DNA from: Bradyrhizobium sp. SZCCT0231
GTDB lineage: Bacteria; Pseudomonadota; Alphaproteobacteria; Rhizobiales; Xanthobacteraceae
Reading direction: 5' to 3'
NCBI RefSeq assembly: GCF_018130245.1
Contig: NZ_JAFCKP010000003.1
Coordinates: 248,001-312,000 of the forward strand
Length of the DNA: 64,000 bases
Below, in pieces: positions 19,104 to 27,549 of the stretch (position 1 is its first letter; each line of letters begins with the position of its first letter). Below the pieces are notes generated by a model. It saw nothing but the letters and a program-made list of their open reading frames with translations, was not told where the DNA came from and ran no database searches. A program made the position numbers and the translations under genes.

Positions 19104-19188
19104 CGCCACGCCCGGTCTCCTCACGCAGATTCCCGGCATAGCGCAGCCACAGCCTTCGGCCTAGCAGAATCACACGATTTTGTGCCTG

Positions 19189-19317
19189 GAGCAGGATCCG
19201 GGAAAGTGTGTAGCGGTTTTCCCTCGCGACAAACGCGGAACGCGTTTGCGCGGAGATCATGCTCGAACAATAACCTGAAGCGCGATGACAATTCAGCCCG
19301 ATCTCATCGCGCTTTAG
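19189..19317. repeat. dispersed repeat, copy 1 (double-hairpin element)
   Basis: About 129 bases matching the stretch at 24482-24609 at most positions: the 'GGATCCGG..AAGTGTG.AGCGGTTTTCC' block, 'CGCGACAAACGCGGA.CGCG.TTGCGCGGAGATCATGCTC', and an end hairpin AAGCGCGATGA / TCATCGCGCTT. The right edge supplies the TAA stop of opgC on the minus strand. It resembles repeats known to be abundant in Bradyrhizobium. Confidence 0.9.
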
Positions 19318-20456
19318 GCCTGCTGCCGCAAGGCGGCGGGGAGGTCCTGCCGCTTCGACCAGGTCACGTAGTAGGCGACCGCGGTCATCGCGGCGAAGCC
19401 GACGATGCTCACCACGATCTGCATCGCCACCAGATTGGGCCCGGTGATCAGGATGAGGTGGCCGGCAAAGGACAGGAACACGCCGACGCAGAACACCGCG
19501 AGCCATTCCTCCCCGCATCGGATGACGGCCTGAAGCGGCTTCAATCGCAGGCCGGGGTGATCGGCCGGGACAAGATGGGTCGCGAGGAGGGCGAGCGCGA
19601 GGAAGTGAACCACGCGGTAAGGCGCGAGGTCCTCCTTGTCGGTCGGCGTGATGCTGTCGAGCAGAAGGTCAGGCAGATAGGCGGACAATCCCGGCGAATG
19701 GCGCAACAGGGTGACCGCCATCGCGAAGACGAGATAGCTCCCTGCGAGCATGCGCAGCCAGGGGAGGTCGCGCAGCGCCCGCCCGGGCGCGCCTGTGACG
19801 GCGAACCAGCCGCCCAGTACCATCAGCATCTGCCAGCAGAGCGGATTGAAGGTCCATTCCTGGTCCGGATAGACCCGAAAATTCCAGTCGAACCAGCGTG
19901 CGGCAACATACAGCGCGACCGATGCCGCAAGCGTCACGTTGGGCCGCCGCAGCAGGCCCCACAGCACAAACGGAAAGAAGGCCATCAGCGGGATCATCAG
20001 CTGAAGCAGGTCGAGGTTCCGCGGCTCTTCCTGGAGCACGAGACCGCGGATCAGTATGCGCAGCGGGTGCTCGAGAATCCCCGAGATGTTGTATTCGTGG
20101 ATGATCTCCGGCGCCATCGATTGCGAGGCGACATAGGCGATGGTGTCGATATAGATCACGAACAGCACGACATAAGCGGCGTAGAGCCGCCAGACGCGGC
20201 GAAAAATTCGCGTCGCCGCGACCACGTAGCCGCGCTCCAGCGCCATCCTGCCATGGATGACGGCAACCCCGTAGCCCACCACGAAGACGAAGAGATCGGC
20301 CGCGCCGCTGAAGCCGAAATTGCGCAGCGTCAGCAGGTTGACGACGTTGTTCGGTATGTGGTCGGCGAACACCGACCAATTGGCAATGCCGAGCGTCAAA
20401 TAGAGCCTGGCGTCGTGTTGGAATGCGGCGAGGTTCGCCTTGACGGACGGTTTCAT
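19314..20456 (-). CDS. opgC: OpgC-type periplasmic glucan succinyl/acyl transferase
   Basis: The 380-residue integral membrane protein has about 10 hydrophobic segments and the OpgC family pattern: 'TLGIANWSVFADHIPNNVVN' near residue 20, 'FGFSGAADLFVFVVGYGVAV', 'LQLMIPLMAFFPFVLWGLLR' and 'FNPLCWQMLMVLGGWFAV'. OpgC proteins add succinyl groups to osmoregulated periplasmic glucans and belong to the acyltransferase-3 superfamily. Bradyrhizobium makes substituted cyclic beta-glucans, so the role fits, though the acyl donor is inferred. No other glucan gene is adjacent. Its stop codon is supplied by the repeat at 19189-19317. Confidence 0.87.
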   Translation of the reverse strand: MKPSVKANLAAFQHDARLYLTLGIANWSVFADHIPNNVVNLLTLRNFGFSGAADLFVFVVGYGVAVIHGRMALERGYVVAATRIFRRVWRLYAAYVVLFVIYIDTIAYVASQSMAPEIIHEYNISGILEHPLRILIRGLVLQEEPRNLDLLQLMIPLMAFFPFVLWGLLRRPNVTLAASVALYVAARWFDWNFRVYPDQEWTFNPLCWQMLMVLGGWFAVTGAPGRALRDLPWLRMLAGSYLVFAMAVTLLRHSPGLSAYLPDLLLDSITPTDKEDLAPYRVVHFLALALLATHLVPADHPGLRLKPLQAVIRCGEEWLAVFCVGVFLSFAGHLILITGPNLVAMQIVVSIVGFAAMTAVAYYVTWSKRQDLPAALRQQA

Positions 20457-20644
20457 TGAGTAAAATAGCTTTTGGAATCAGGGTAATGCTTTTACCGGCA
20501 ACCGGCGGCCCATCCGAGTAGCGTTTCCGTGAGCGGCAGGACATTCGTGCCGGATGGCGCAAAATTGCGCGGCGTCGCCTGGGTCGAATTCGGATAGATG
20601 CGCCCGCGGGACTTACGACGAAATTTTCTAACCCGCTCTGACCG

Positions 20645-21100
20645 TTACTCGGCAGGTTCGGCCGACATCTCCTCGGACACACCGGCGCGGCTCGCCAGGA
20701 TGCCGAGGGCGATACCGCCGATCGCCAGGATCGGCAATAGCCGCTTGACCCCGATGGCGCGAACGATCTGAAGTCCGGTGGCGAGGAGCATCGGATCTGC
20801 AAGCATGCTGTGCGCGGCCGACTTCGCGGCGCGCTCGGCCGCGATCCGGGCGCGCTTCTGCACCTCGCGCTTGTAGCCCCAATAGGAGCCTGCCGCAGCC
20901 AGGGTCAGCAGGAAGAAGATGCCCGCGCCGGTAAGGCAGGCCTGCACCGGGCCATATTTCTGCAGGACCGAGATGAAGGCGGCGGCACAAAGGAAGCCTG
21001 TCGTCACCAACAGCGCGAAGGCCGCGCCTGCGGCAAGGGAGGTCAGCCGAACAGTCGTGCCGGTGGATGCACTGATCCCGTCGATGATGCGCTGAAACAT
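20645..21100 (-). CDS. small membrane protein of unknown function
   Basis: The 151-residue product has two hydrophobic segments near residues 20-45 and 55-75, a basic Arg/Ala-rich linker at about 76-95 ('KREVQKRARIAAERAAKSAA'), and a third hydrophobic helix near 120-140 ('RLLPILAIGGIALGILASRA'). A GAGGAG site precedes the chosen ATG. I do not recognise a family. Layout and the neighbouring ElaB-like gene suggest an inner-membrane stress-associated protein, comparable with small holin-like membrane proteins found beside ElaB homologues. Confidence 0.75.
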   Translation of the reverse strand: MFQRIIDGISASTGTTVRLTSLAAGAAFALLVTTGFLCAAAFISVLQKYGPVQACLTGAGIFFLLTLAAAGSYWGYKREVQKRARIAAERAAKSAAHSMLADPMLLATGLQIVRAIGVKRLLPILAIGGIALGILASRAGVSEEMSAEPAE

Positions 21101-21184
21101 GGCCTTACTCCTCAATCCCCACCAGCCGAATCGTCACAGGCCGACCCCGGCGGTGCGCCGCCGTTTCGATGCGCGTTAGCGACC

Positions 21185-21556
21185 TTAGCGGCGCCAGGCG
21201 GCGCCGATCAGGAAGCCGATGCCGAGCGCGAGGCCGACGGTCGCGAGCGGCCGCTGCCTGATCGTGTCTTCCAGCATCTCCTCGATCGAGCCGTAGGCGT
21301 CCTGTGCCGCCTCCATCATCGCGCTGCCGCGCTCCGACATGTCGTCGATCGCGGTATCCATGTTCTCGCGCGCCTGGCGATAGCCGCGGCGAGCCTGCTT
21401 GCTGGTGGAATGGGCAAAAGTATTGAGCGCGTCGGTGATCTGGTCGGTGAGGGCGGCGATATCGCTTTTCACGGCTGCTACATCCTTCTCGAGGCGTTCT
21501 CTGCTGGCCTTGTCGGTCCAGTCTCTCATCCCGGCTTCGGCATTGGTCGTGGACAT
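21185..21556 (-). CDS. ElaB/YqjD/DUF883-like membrane protein
   Basis: The 123-residue protein has a long amphipathic helix region (about residues 10-95, Ala/Glu/Lys/Asp-rich) and a C-terminal membrane anchor with Gly-zipper character, 'ATVGLALGIGFLIGAAWRR', ending in Arg-Arg. This is the YqjD/ElaB pattern; in E. coli these anchor to the inner membrane and bind ribosomes in stationary phase. A GGAG site precedes the ATG. It lies 84 bases upstream of the small membrane protein gene on the same strand and is probably co-transcribed with it. Confidence 0.85.
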   Translation of the reverse strand: MSTTNAEAGMRDWTDKASRERLEKDVAAVKSDIAALTDQITDALNTFAHSTSKQARRGYRQARENMDTAIDDMSERGSAMMEAAQDAYGSIEEMLEDTIRQRPLATVGLALGIGFLIGAAWRR

Positions 21557-21634
21557 CAGGAGCTCCGAACTGTTGACGGCTGAGATGGGCGGAGAACGTT
21601 TCGTCGACGGGTAAGTTCCGTTCGCTGAAACCGG

Positions 21635-22786
21635 TCAGGCTTGCGGGAGCTGCGGCGAATTCTCCGGCAACAGGTGCTCCTTCAGGATCAGTGCGACGAT
21701 CAGGAGCGGCGACGACAGGAACGCGCCCATCGGCCCCCATAGCCAGGTCCAGAACGCGAGTGCGAGCAACACGGCGAGTGCGTTCAGGGCGAGCCGCCGC
21801 CCGATGATCGTCGGCGTGATGAAGTGCCCCTCGAGAAAGGTGAGACCGCCGAAGGCGAACGCGGCCATCAGGCCGCCGCCGATGGTCGGAAAGGCGACCA
21901 GCCCGACCACGACCAGCACCGCGAACATCGCCACAGGCCCGATGATCGGGATGTAGTTGAGCGTTGCCGCCAGCGCGCCGAGCCCGGCCGGATTGGGCAT
22001 TCCGGTGAGCGCGCAGATGAGGCCGGTGGCGACGCCGACACCGACATTGATGAGGGTGACGGTCAGGAGATAGTTGCCGAGATTGACCTCGATCTCGTTG
22101 AGAATCCGAAGCGTGCGCAGCCGAGCGTCATGATCGCTGAAGGTCATGATCATGGCCCGCCGCAGGTCGCGCCAGCTTGCGATGAACAGGATCAGGGTGA
22201 CGAAGAACAGCACGAACTCGGTAAACGTCGGTGACAGGAATTCCAGCGTCGGCTGCACCCACTCGACATTGGGCATCTGGAAGGTCGGCAATTCGTCCGA
22301 GCCGCCCAGCATGGCTTGCATCTCCCGCCACAGCGCAACTGGCCGGTCGAACACGTGCAACTTGTCCTTCAGTTGCGCGCCGAGCTCCGGCAGGCGCGTG
22401 CTCCACTCCATAATCGGGGAGGCGATCAGCGCCACGATGAAGGCGACCACCGCGGTCCCCGCGACCACGATCAGGACGGCACCGAGCGCGCGGGGTACCT
22501 TGCCGCGCTCGAGGAAGCTCGCCGCCGGCGACAGCATGGTGCCGGTGACGAAGGCCATCACCACGGGCAGGAAGAATGCCCTCCCGACATAGAGCACGGT
22601 GACGACCGCAATCAGCAGCAAGCCTGCGAGCGCAAAGGCGGTGAACTCGGTGCGGTGGATCACCGGCGGCAGCTCGGCATGGCCCCCGGGAAGCAGATCG
22701 TCTTCGCTGTTGCCGGGAATCAGACGCTCGCTGGGAAGGACGCGCACAATATCTCTCCCGCACGGAAACGCGATCCGCGCGCCCAT
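21635..22786 (-). CDS. AI-2E family transporter (TqsA/PerM-like permease)
   Basis: About 383 residues. There are seven to eight membrane segments in the AI-2E exporter arrangement, with 'GRAFFLPVVMAFVTGTMLSP' near the N-terminus, the cytoplasmic amphipathic part, then 'YIPIIGPVAMFAVLVVVGLV' and 'GHFITPTIIGRRLALNALAV' typical of the family. Members export small signals or act as Na+/H+ antiporters; the substrate here is unknown. I chose the ATG at 22786, which has a GAGG site; ATGs at 22825 and further upstream are possible. It is divergent from the L,D-transpeptidase gene. Confidence 0.85.
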   Translation of the reverse strand: MGARIAFPCGRDIVRVLPSERLIPGNSEDDLLPGGHAELPPVIHRTEFTAFALAGLLLIAVVTVLYVGRAFFLPVVMAFVTGTMLSPAASFLERGKVPRALGAVLIVVAGTAVVAFIVALIASPIMEWSTRLPELGAQLKDKLHVFDRPVALWREMQAMLGGSDELPTFQMPNVEWVQPTLEFLSPTFTEFVLFFVTLILFIASWRDLRRAMIMTFSDHDARLRTLRILNEIEVNLGNYLLTVTLINVGVGVATGLICALTGMPNPAGLGALAATLNYIPIIGPVAMFAVLVVVGLVAFPTIGGGLMAAFAFGGLTFLEGHFITPTIIGRRLALNALAVLLALAFWTWLWGPMGAFLSSPLLIVALILKEHLLPENSPQLPQA

Positions 22787-22955
22787 TGACGACCTCACAA
22801 CGCGTGGACGGCGTGCCGGTTCCATCGCGGCTTCGTGAATAGCTGCTCGCTTGACTGTGACGTCGCTGCCGCACGCTGTACCGGAACTTCGATCCAGCCG
22901 CGGGAGTTTGTTGGGCAGTGCGTCACCCTGATGCACGCATCCAACGGGGCAGCAC

Positions 22956-23729
22956 ATGACAAAGTTGTTTGCAGTCCGTCGCAGCTTCTCGCCGCGGGGC
23001 GTTACCGCATGCGTTTTCGCAACCGCTCTGCTCGCAGTGCCCTTGGGGACCGCGAGCGCGCAAACCTTCGGCTATGCGCCGATGCAGCTGCGGGCGTACC
23101 CGCAGGACCAGGGTTACTCTCGGGACGACGCCAACGAGGCGCCGCAGGCCGCCGACGAGGACGCCCAGTTGCCCGACCGGCTGCGCAAGCAGATCGTCGG
23201 CTTCGACAGGAGCGAGCCGGCCGGTACCATCGTCATCGACACCAACAGTACCTATCTCTATTACGTGCTCGGCAACGGCCGCGCGATCCGCTACGGCGTC
23301 GGCGTCGGCCGCGAAGGTTTTACCTGGTCCGGCGTGCAGAGCGTCAGCCGGAAGGCCGAGTGGCCGGACTGGCATCCACCGGCCGAAATGATCGCGCGCC
23401 AGCCCTATCTGCCGCGCTTCGTCGCCGGCGGGCCCGGCAACCCGCTCGGTGCGCGTGCGATGTATCTCGGCTCGAGCCAATACCGCATCCACGGCACCAA
23501 CGATCCCTCCACCATCGGCAAGTTCGTCTCGTCCGGCTGCATCCGCATGACCAACGAGGACGTCATCGACCTGTTCAACCGCGTCAATGTCGGTGCCAAG
23601 GTCGTGGTGCTGCCGAAGCACGCTCCGCTGATGGCCAAAGGCGGCGACCCCGTACGCAAGCGTCCGGCCGTGACGGTCGTGCCTACGGGTCGGCAGGCGC
23701 TGAATATTTCGGCGTCGTCGGTGAACTAG
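22956..23729 (+). CDS. L,D-transpeptidase (YkuD domain)
   Basis: The 257-residue protein has a signal peptide ('ACVFATALLAVPLGTASAQ') and a YkuD catalytic domain at about residues 90-225. The active-site motif is complete: His in 'YRIHGTNDPSTIG' and Cys in 'FVSSGCIRMTNEDV'. Such enzymes make 3-3 crosslinks in peptidoglycan or attach outer-membrane proteins to it, important in rhizobial envelopes. The C-terminal tail is Lys/Pro-rich and probably disordered. It is followed after 17 bases by a DUF2865 gene, so they may form a unit. Confidence 0.93.
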   Translation: MTKLFAVRRSFSPRGVTACVFATALLAVPLGTASAQTFGYAPMQLRAYPQDQGYSRDDANEAPQAADEDAQLPDRLRKQIVGFDRSEPAGTIVIDTNSTYLYYVLGNGRAIRYGVGVGREGFTWSGVQSVSRKAEWPDWHPPAEMIARQPYLPRFVAGGPGNPLGARAMYLGSSQYRIHGTNDPSTIGKFVSSGCIRMTNEDVIDLFNRVNVGAKVVVLPKHAPLMAKGGDPVRKRPAVTVVPTGRQALNISASSVN

Positions 23730-23746
23730 GAGTTCAGTGAGGTCAC

Positions 23747-24397
23747 ATGAGTAAACGCTCGATCGGCAAACCGGCCGTTGGCGCGGCGGCAATGCTTGCC
23801 GTGGCTTTCTTCGGTCTTGTGCTGACGCCCTCGGCGCATGCGGAGGATTTCTTCTCGGCGCTGTTCGGCGCGTTCGGAGCGCGGCCTCCACAGATTCGAG
23901 TGCCGTTCCCGAATGACGAGATGCCGCGCTACGACGTGCCGCGCCAACGGGCCGCCTATGGCGGCGGCACCGCCTATTGCGTGCGCGGCTGCGATGGCCG
24001 CTATTTCCCGGCGCAGGGAAGCGATGCCGAGAGCAAGGCGCAGTCCTGCAAGAGCTTCTGCCCGGCGTCCGAAACCTCGCTGGTCTACGGCAGCAATATC
24101 GACGACGCCACGACGGAGAGCGGAAAGTCCTATTTCGACCTGCCGAACGCGTTCCGCTATCGCAACGAGATCGTGGCAGGCTGCACCTGCAACGGCAAGG
24201 ACCCGGTCGGTCTCGCCCAGGTCAAGGTCGAGGACGACCCCACCCTGCGCAAGGGCGACATCGTCGCCGGCGCCGGCGGCCTCGTGGTCGCCAGCCGCAA
24301 CGCCAACGACCGCCGCGGCGTCGCGATGAATTTCTCGCCGCTGCCGGAATCGGTGCGCGCCAAATTCCGCCGGGTCCCGGTGGTGGCGAAGGAGTAG
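23747..24397 (+). CDS. DUF2865 periplasmic protein
   Basis: The 216-residue product has a signal peptide ('GAAAMLAVAFFGLVLTPSAH') and a Cys-rich DUF2865 domain with 'AYCVRGCDGRYFP', 'QSCKSFCPASETSLVYG' and 'VAGCTCNGKDPVGLA' at about 75-160. The six Cys in CxxxC and CxC pairs suggest disulfides in the periplasm. The family is confined mainly to Alphaproteobacteria and has no known function. It lies directly after an L,D-transpeptidase gene, hinting at an envelope role. A terminator follows. Confidence 0.88.
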   Translation: MSKRSIGKPAVGAAAMLAVAFFGLVLTPSAHAEDFFSALFGAFGARPPQIRVPFPNDEMPRYDVPRQRAAYGGGTAYCVRGCDGRYFPAQGSDAESKAQSCKSFCPASETSLVYGSNIDDATTESGKSYFDLPNAFRYRNEIVAGCTCNGKDPVGLAQVKVEDDPTLRKGDIVAGAGGLVVASRNANDRRGVAMNFSPLPESVRAKFRRVPVVAKE

Positions 24398-24440
24398 GAC
24401 GGCGTTGAGCATGATCGCGCCGGCTCCCGCTCCCAAACAA

Positions 24441-24466
24441 AAAGCCCCGGCGTGAGCCGGGGCTTC
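24441..24466 (+). terminator. Rho-independent terminator after DUF2865 gene
   Basis: AAGCCCCGG / CCGGGGCTT with a 5-base loop is preceded by AAACAAA and followed by CGTTCG. The stem is strong but the T-run is short. It ends the L,D-transpeptidase-DUF2865 unit. Confidence 0.8.
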
Positions 24467-24481
24467 GTTCGTGCCGCGCTA

Positions 24482-24609
24482 GAGCATGATCCGGAAAAGT
24501 GTGAAGCGGTTTTCCGCGCGACAAACGCGGAGCGCGCTTGCGCGGAGATCATGCTCAAACAAAGACCTAAGGCGCGATGACGATTCATCCAAATCTCATC
24601 GCGCTTTAG
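24482..24609. repeat. dispersed repeat, copy 2 (double-hairpin element)
   Basis: Second copy of the element at 19189-19317. GAGCATGATC at its left is mirrored by GATCATGCTC in the middle, and GGCGCGATGA is mirrored by TCATCGCGC at the right. As in copy 1, the TTTAG at the right edge supplies the TAA stop codon of a minus-strand gene, here the CsbD-family gene. Confidence 0.9.
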
Positions 24610-24806
24610 TGCAGCGACTCCAGCCAGTCGTCGACGTCCTGGCGAACCTGGTCCTTGGCCTTGCCGTAGCGCTCCTGCAGCCGGCCCTCGAGCTGCTCGC
24701 GGCGGCCCTCGATCAATTTGAGGTCGTCGTCGGTGAGCTTGCCCCATTTCTCCTTGGCCGAGCCCTTGAACTGCTTCCAGTTTCCTTCGATCCGATTCCA
24801 ATCCAT
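24606..24806 (-). CDS. CsbD-family stress protein
   Basis: A 66-residue protein with the family signature 'MDWNRIEGNWKQFKGSAKEK' and 'WGKLTDDDLKLIEGRREQLE', followed by 'RLQERYGKAKDQVRQDVDDW'. CsbD homologues are small, helical, abundant in general stress, and of unknown mechanism. I chose the second ATG because a GGGAG site lies 7 bases before it, while the first ATG touches that site. Its stop lies in a dispersed repeat. Confidence 0.92.
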   Translation of the reverse strand: MDWNRIEGNWKQFKGSAKEKWGKLTDDDLKLIEGRREQLEGRLQERYGKAKDQVRQDVDDWLESLH

Positions 24807-24904
24807 GACCATCTCCCATGGGTTGATGGCCGGACAACGCGAGGCGCGCGCAGCCGTTCCGCGGGCTGTCGCGATGTTTCGTCCGCGATGTGCGATGCTC
24901 TCGC

Positions 24905-25021
24905 AGCCCGGATGGAGCGCAGCGCAATCCGGGGTCCTGCCTCGAGCGACACTGGTCCCGGATTACGCGGAGCCTGTCATCGGGCGGCGCTTTGCGCCGA
25001 CCCGTTGGCTCCATCCGGGCT
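24905..25021. repeat. palindromic element with AGCCCGGATGGAGC ends, copy 1
   Basis: AGCCCGGATGGAGC at 24905-24918 is matched by GCTCCATCCGGGCT at 25008-25021, a perfect 14-base-pair terminal inverted repeat around a GC-rich core. A related element lies at 47480-47565. It fills most of the gap between csbD and glcB. Confidence 0.85.
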
Positions 25022-25032
25022 ACCCATGCCCC

Positions 25033-25066
25033 AACGAAAAAGCCCCGGCTCGCGCCGGGGCTTTTG
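25033..25066 (-). terminator. Rho-independent terminator of glcB
   Basis: AAGCCCCGG / CCGGGGCTT with a 5-6-base loop lies 19 bases past the glcB stop; on the minus strand the stem is followed by TTTTTCG. The stem is almost identical to the terminator at 24441-24466. Confidence 0.85.
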
Positions 25067-25084
25067 ACGTTCCAGTGACTTCGC

Positions 25085-27250
25085 TCAACCCAGCGCCTTG
25101 GCCTCGCGGCGGCGGGCGGTGAGGATGTATTCGGTATAGCCGTTCGGCTGCTCGCGTCCCCTGAAGATGAGGTCGCAGGCCGCCTTGAAGGCGACGCCGT
25201 CGAAGGCCGGCGCCATCGGCTTGTAGATCGGATCGCCGGCGTTCTGCTTGTCGACGACCACGGCCATGCGCTTCAGCGATTCCATCACCTGCGTCTCGGT
25301 GATCACGCCCTGGTGCAGCCAGTTGGCGAGATGCTGGCTGGAGATGCGCAACGTCGCGCGGTCTTCCATCAGGCCGACATCGTGGATGTCGGGCACCTTG
25401 GAGCAGCCCACGCCCTGGTCGATCCAGCGCACGACATAGCCGAGAATGCCCTGGCAGTTGTTGTCAATCTCCTGCTTGACGTCGTCAGGCGCCCAGTTCG
25501 ACTTCGACACCGGAATGGTGAGGATGTCGGAGAGCTTGGCGCGCGGACCGCCCTTGGTCAGCTCCTGCTGGCGCGCGATGACGTTGACCTGGTGGTAGTG
25601 CAGCGCGTGCAGCGTCGCGGCGGTCGGCGAGGGCACCCAGGCCGTGGTGGCGCCGGCCTGCGGATGGCCGAGCTTCTGCGCCAGCATGTCCGCCATCTTG
25701 TCGGGGGCGGCCCACATGCCCTTGCCGATCTGGGCGTGGCCTGGCAGGCCACAGGTCAGGCCCATGTCGACGTTCCAGTCCTCATAAGCCTTGATCCAGG
25801 CCTGCGCCTTCATCTCGTTCTTGCGGATCATGGGACCCGCTTCCATCGAGGTATGGATCTCGTCGCCGGTGCGGTCGAGGAAGCCGGTGTTGATGAACAT
25901 GATGCGCTTGGAAGCGCGCTGGATGCAGGCCTTGAGGTTGACGGTGGTGCGCCGCTCCTCGTCCATGATGCCGACCTTGAGCGTGTTCTCGGGCAGCGAG
26001 AGCATCTTCTCGACGCGGTCGAAGATCTCGCAGGTGAGCGACACCTCGTCGGGGCCGTGCATCTTCGGCTTGACGATATAGGCGGATCCCGTGCGGCTGT
26101 TCTTGACCTTCGAATTGCCCTTGAGGTCGTGAATGGCGAGCAGGCCGGAGACGGCGGCGTCCAGCAGGCCTTCCGGCACTTCCTCGCCCTTTTCGTCCAG
26201 CACCGCGTCGGTGAACATGTGGTGACCGCAATTGCGCATCAGCAGCAGGCTGCGGCCGTGCAGCTTGAGCTCACCCTTGCCGTCCGGCATCTTGTAGACG
26301 CGGTCGGCGTTGAGCGAGCGCGTCAGCGTCTTGCCGCCTTTTTCGAAGTCCGCCGACAGCGTGCCGTTCATCAGGCCGAGCGTGTTGCGGTAGACCAGCA
26401 CCTTGTCCTCGGCATCGACCGCGGCGACCGAGTCCTCCATGTCGAGGATGGTCGAGACCGCAGCTTCCATGATCATGTCGGCGACGCCGGCCGGATCATC
26501 CTTGCCGATCGTGCTGCCACGATCGATCTTCACTTCGACATGCAGGCCGTTGTTGACGAGCAGCACCGCGCTCGGCGCGGCCGCATCGCCCTGGAAGCCC
26601 GCGAACTGCGCGGCGTTCTTCAGCGCGGTGGCGTTGCCGCTCTTCAGCTTCACCGCGAGCTGGCCTGCGACGACGCTATAGGCGGTGACGTCGGTGTGGC
26701 TGCCGGTCGCGAGCGGGGCGGCGGCGTCGAGGAACGCCTTGGCCTTGGCGATCACCTTGTCGCCGCGCGCCTTGTTGTAGCCCTTGCCGCTCTCGGAGGG
26801 GTCGTGCGGGATCGCGTCGGTCCCGTAGAAGGCATCGTAGAGCGAGCCCCAGCGCGCATTCGCTGCGTTCAGCGCATAGCGTGCGTTGGTGAGCGGCACG
26901 ACGAGCTGCGGGCCGCAGATCTTGCCGATCTCCTCGTCGACATTGGCGGTCTCGACCTTCTGCGTCGCCGGCTCGGGGACGAGATAGCCGATCTCGTTCA
27001 GGAAGGCGGTGTAGGCATCGAGGTCGAACGCCTTGCCCTTGCCCGCGCGGTGCCAGTCGTCGATCTTGGCCTGCAGCGTGTCGCGCACCGCCAGCAGCTC
27101 GCGGTTCTTCGGCCCGAGCTCCGTGATGATGGCGGCAACCCCGGCCCAGAACGCGTCCGGCGCGATCCCCGTTTTCGGGGCTGCTTCCTTGGCGATGAAG
27201 TCAAACAGGGCGGGAGCGATCTTCAATCCGTGGGCGTCGACGCGTTTCAT
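25085..27250 (-). CDS. glcB: malate synthase G
   Basis: The 721-residue enzyme condenses glyoxylate with acetyl-CoA to malate in the glyoxylate bypass. Length is standard for isoform G (about 720). Recognisable blocks include '[20 protein letters not shown]', the catalytic '[16 protein letters not shown]' with '[20 protein letters not shown]', '[20 protein letters not shown]', and '[20 protein letters not shown]'. The ATG at 27250 ([13 protein letters not shown]) is preferred over longer forms. It stands alone with its own terminator; malate synthase serves growth on acetate, fatty acids or polyhydroxybutyrate. Confidence 0.95.
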   Translation of the reverse strand: MKRVDAHGLKIAPALFDFIAKEAAPKTGIAPDAFWAGVAAIITELGPKNRELLAVRDTLQAKIDDWHRAGKGKAFDLDAYTAFLNEIGYLVPEPATQKVETANVDEEIGKICGPQLVVPLTNARYALNAANARWGSLYDAFYGTDAIPHDPSESGKGYNKARGDKVIAKAKAFLDAAAPLATGSHTDVTAYSVVAGQLAVKLKSGNATALKNAAQFAGFQGDAAAPSAVLLVNNGLHVEVKIDRGSTIGKDDPAGVADMIMEAAVSTILDMEDSVAAVDAEDKVLVYRNTLGLMNGTLSADFEKGGKTLTRSLNADRVYKMPDGKGELKLHGRSLLLMRNCGHHMFTDAVLDEKGEEVPEGLLDAAVSGLLAIHDLKGNSKVKNSRTGSAYIVKPKMHGPDEVSLTCEIFDRVEKMLSLPENTLKVGIMDEERRTTVNLKACIQRASKRIMFINTGFLDRTGDEIHTSMEAGPMIRKNEMKAQAWIKAYEDWNVDMGLTCGLPGHAQIGKGMWAAPDKMADMLAQKLGHPQAGATTAWVPSPTAATLHALHYHQVNVIARQQELTKGGPRAKLSDILTIPVSKSNWAPDDVKQEIDNNCQGILGYVVRWIDQGVGCSKVPDIHDVGLMEDRATLRISSQHLANWLHQGVITETQVMESLKRMAVVVDKQNAGDPIYKPMAPAFDGVAFKAACDLIFRGREQPNGYTEYILTARRREAKALG

Positions 27251-27425
27251 GATGGGCTTTCTTGTTGGAAATGGCTGTTTTTGGCTGCTTTTGACCCGAC
27301 AGCAGCAAAATGCGCCCACGCGGGGCGGCTTTCGGGGACCTATTAGCCCCAAAATCGGGGCGGTGAGAAGACCCCCAGGGGTTTGTCAAAATGTCAAGGA
27401 GAGGTGTGGGGCGGCCCCACGCACA

Positions 27426-27532
27426 GCTGTCATTCCCCGCGAAGGCGGGGAATCCAGTACGCCGCAGCTTCTCCGTACTTCAATGCTGTCTCTGGAATAC
27501 TGGGGCGCCCGGTCAAGCCGGGCGACGACAGC
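27426..27532. repeat. palindromic intergenic element upstream of glcB
   Basis: GCTGTC and GACAGC bound a 107-base element with two internal hairpins: ATTCCCCGC-GAAG-GCGGGGAAT and GCCCGG / CCGGGC. Such GTCATTCCCCGC elements are common in Bradyrhizobium intergenic DNA. It lies between the divergent 5' side of glcB and the end of cysNC. Confidence 0.8.
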
Positions 27533-27549
27533 GGGGGATTAGGGCGGCC

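Noticed and set aside
25313-27346. 677-residue open frame antisense to malate synthase
   Set aside because: Mirror frame of glcB. No signal, domain or ribosome site; residues are those expected from the complement of the real codons.
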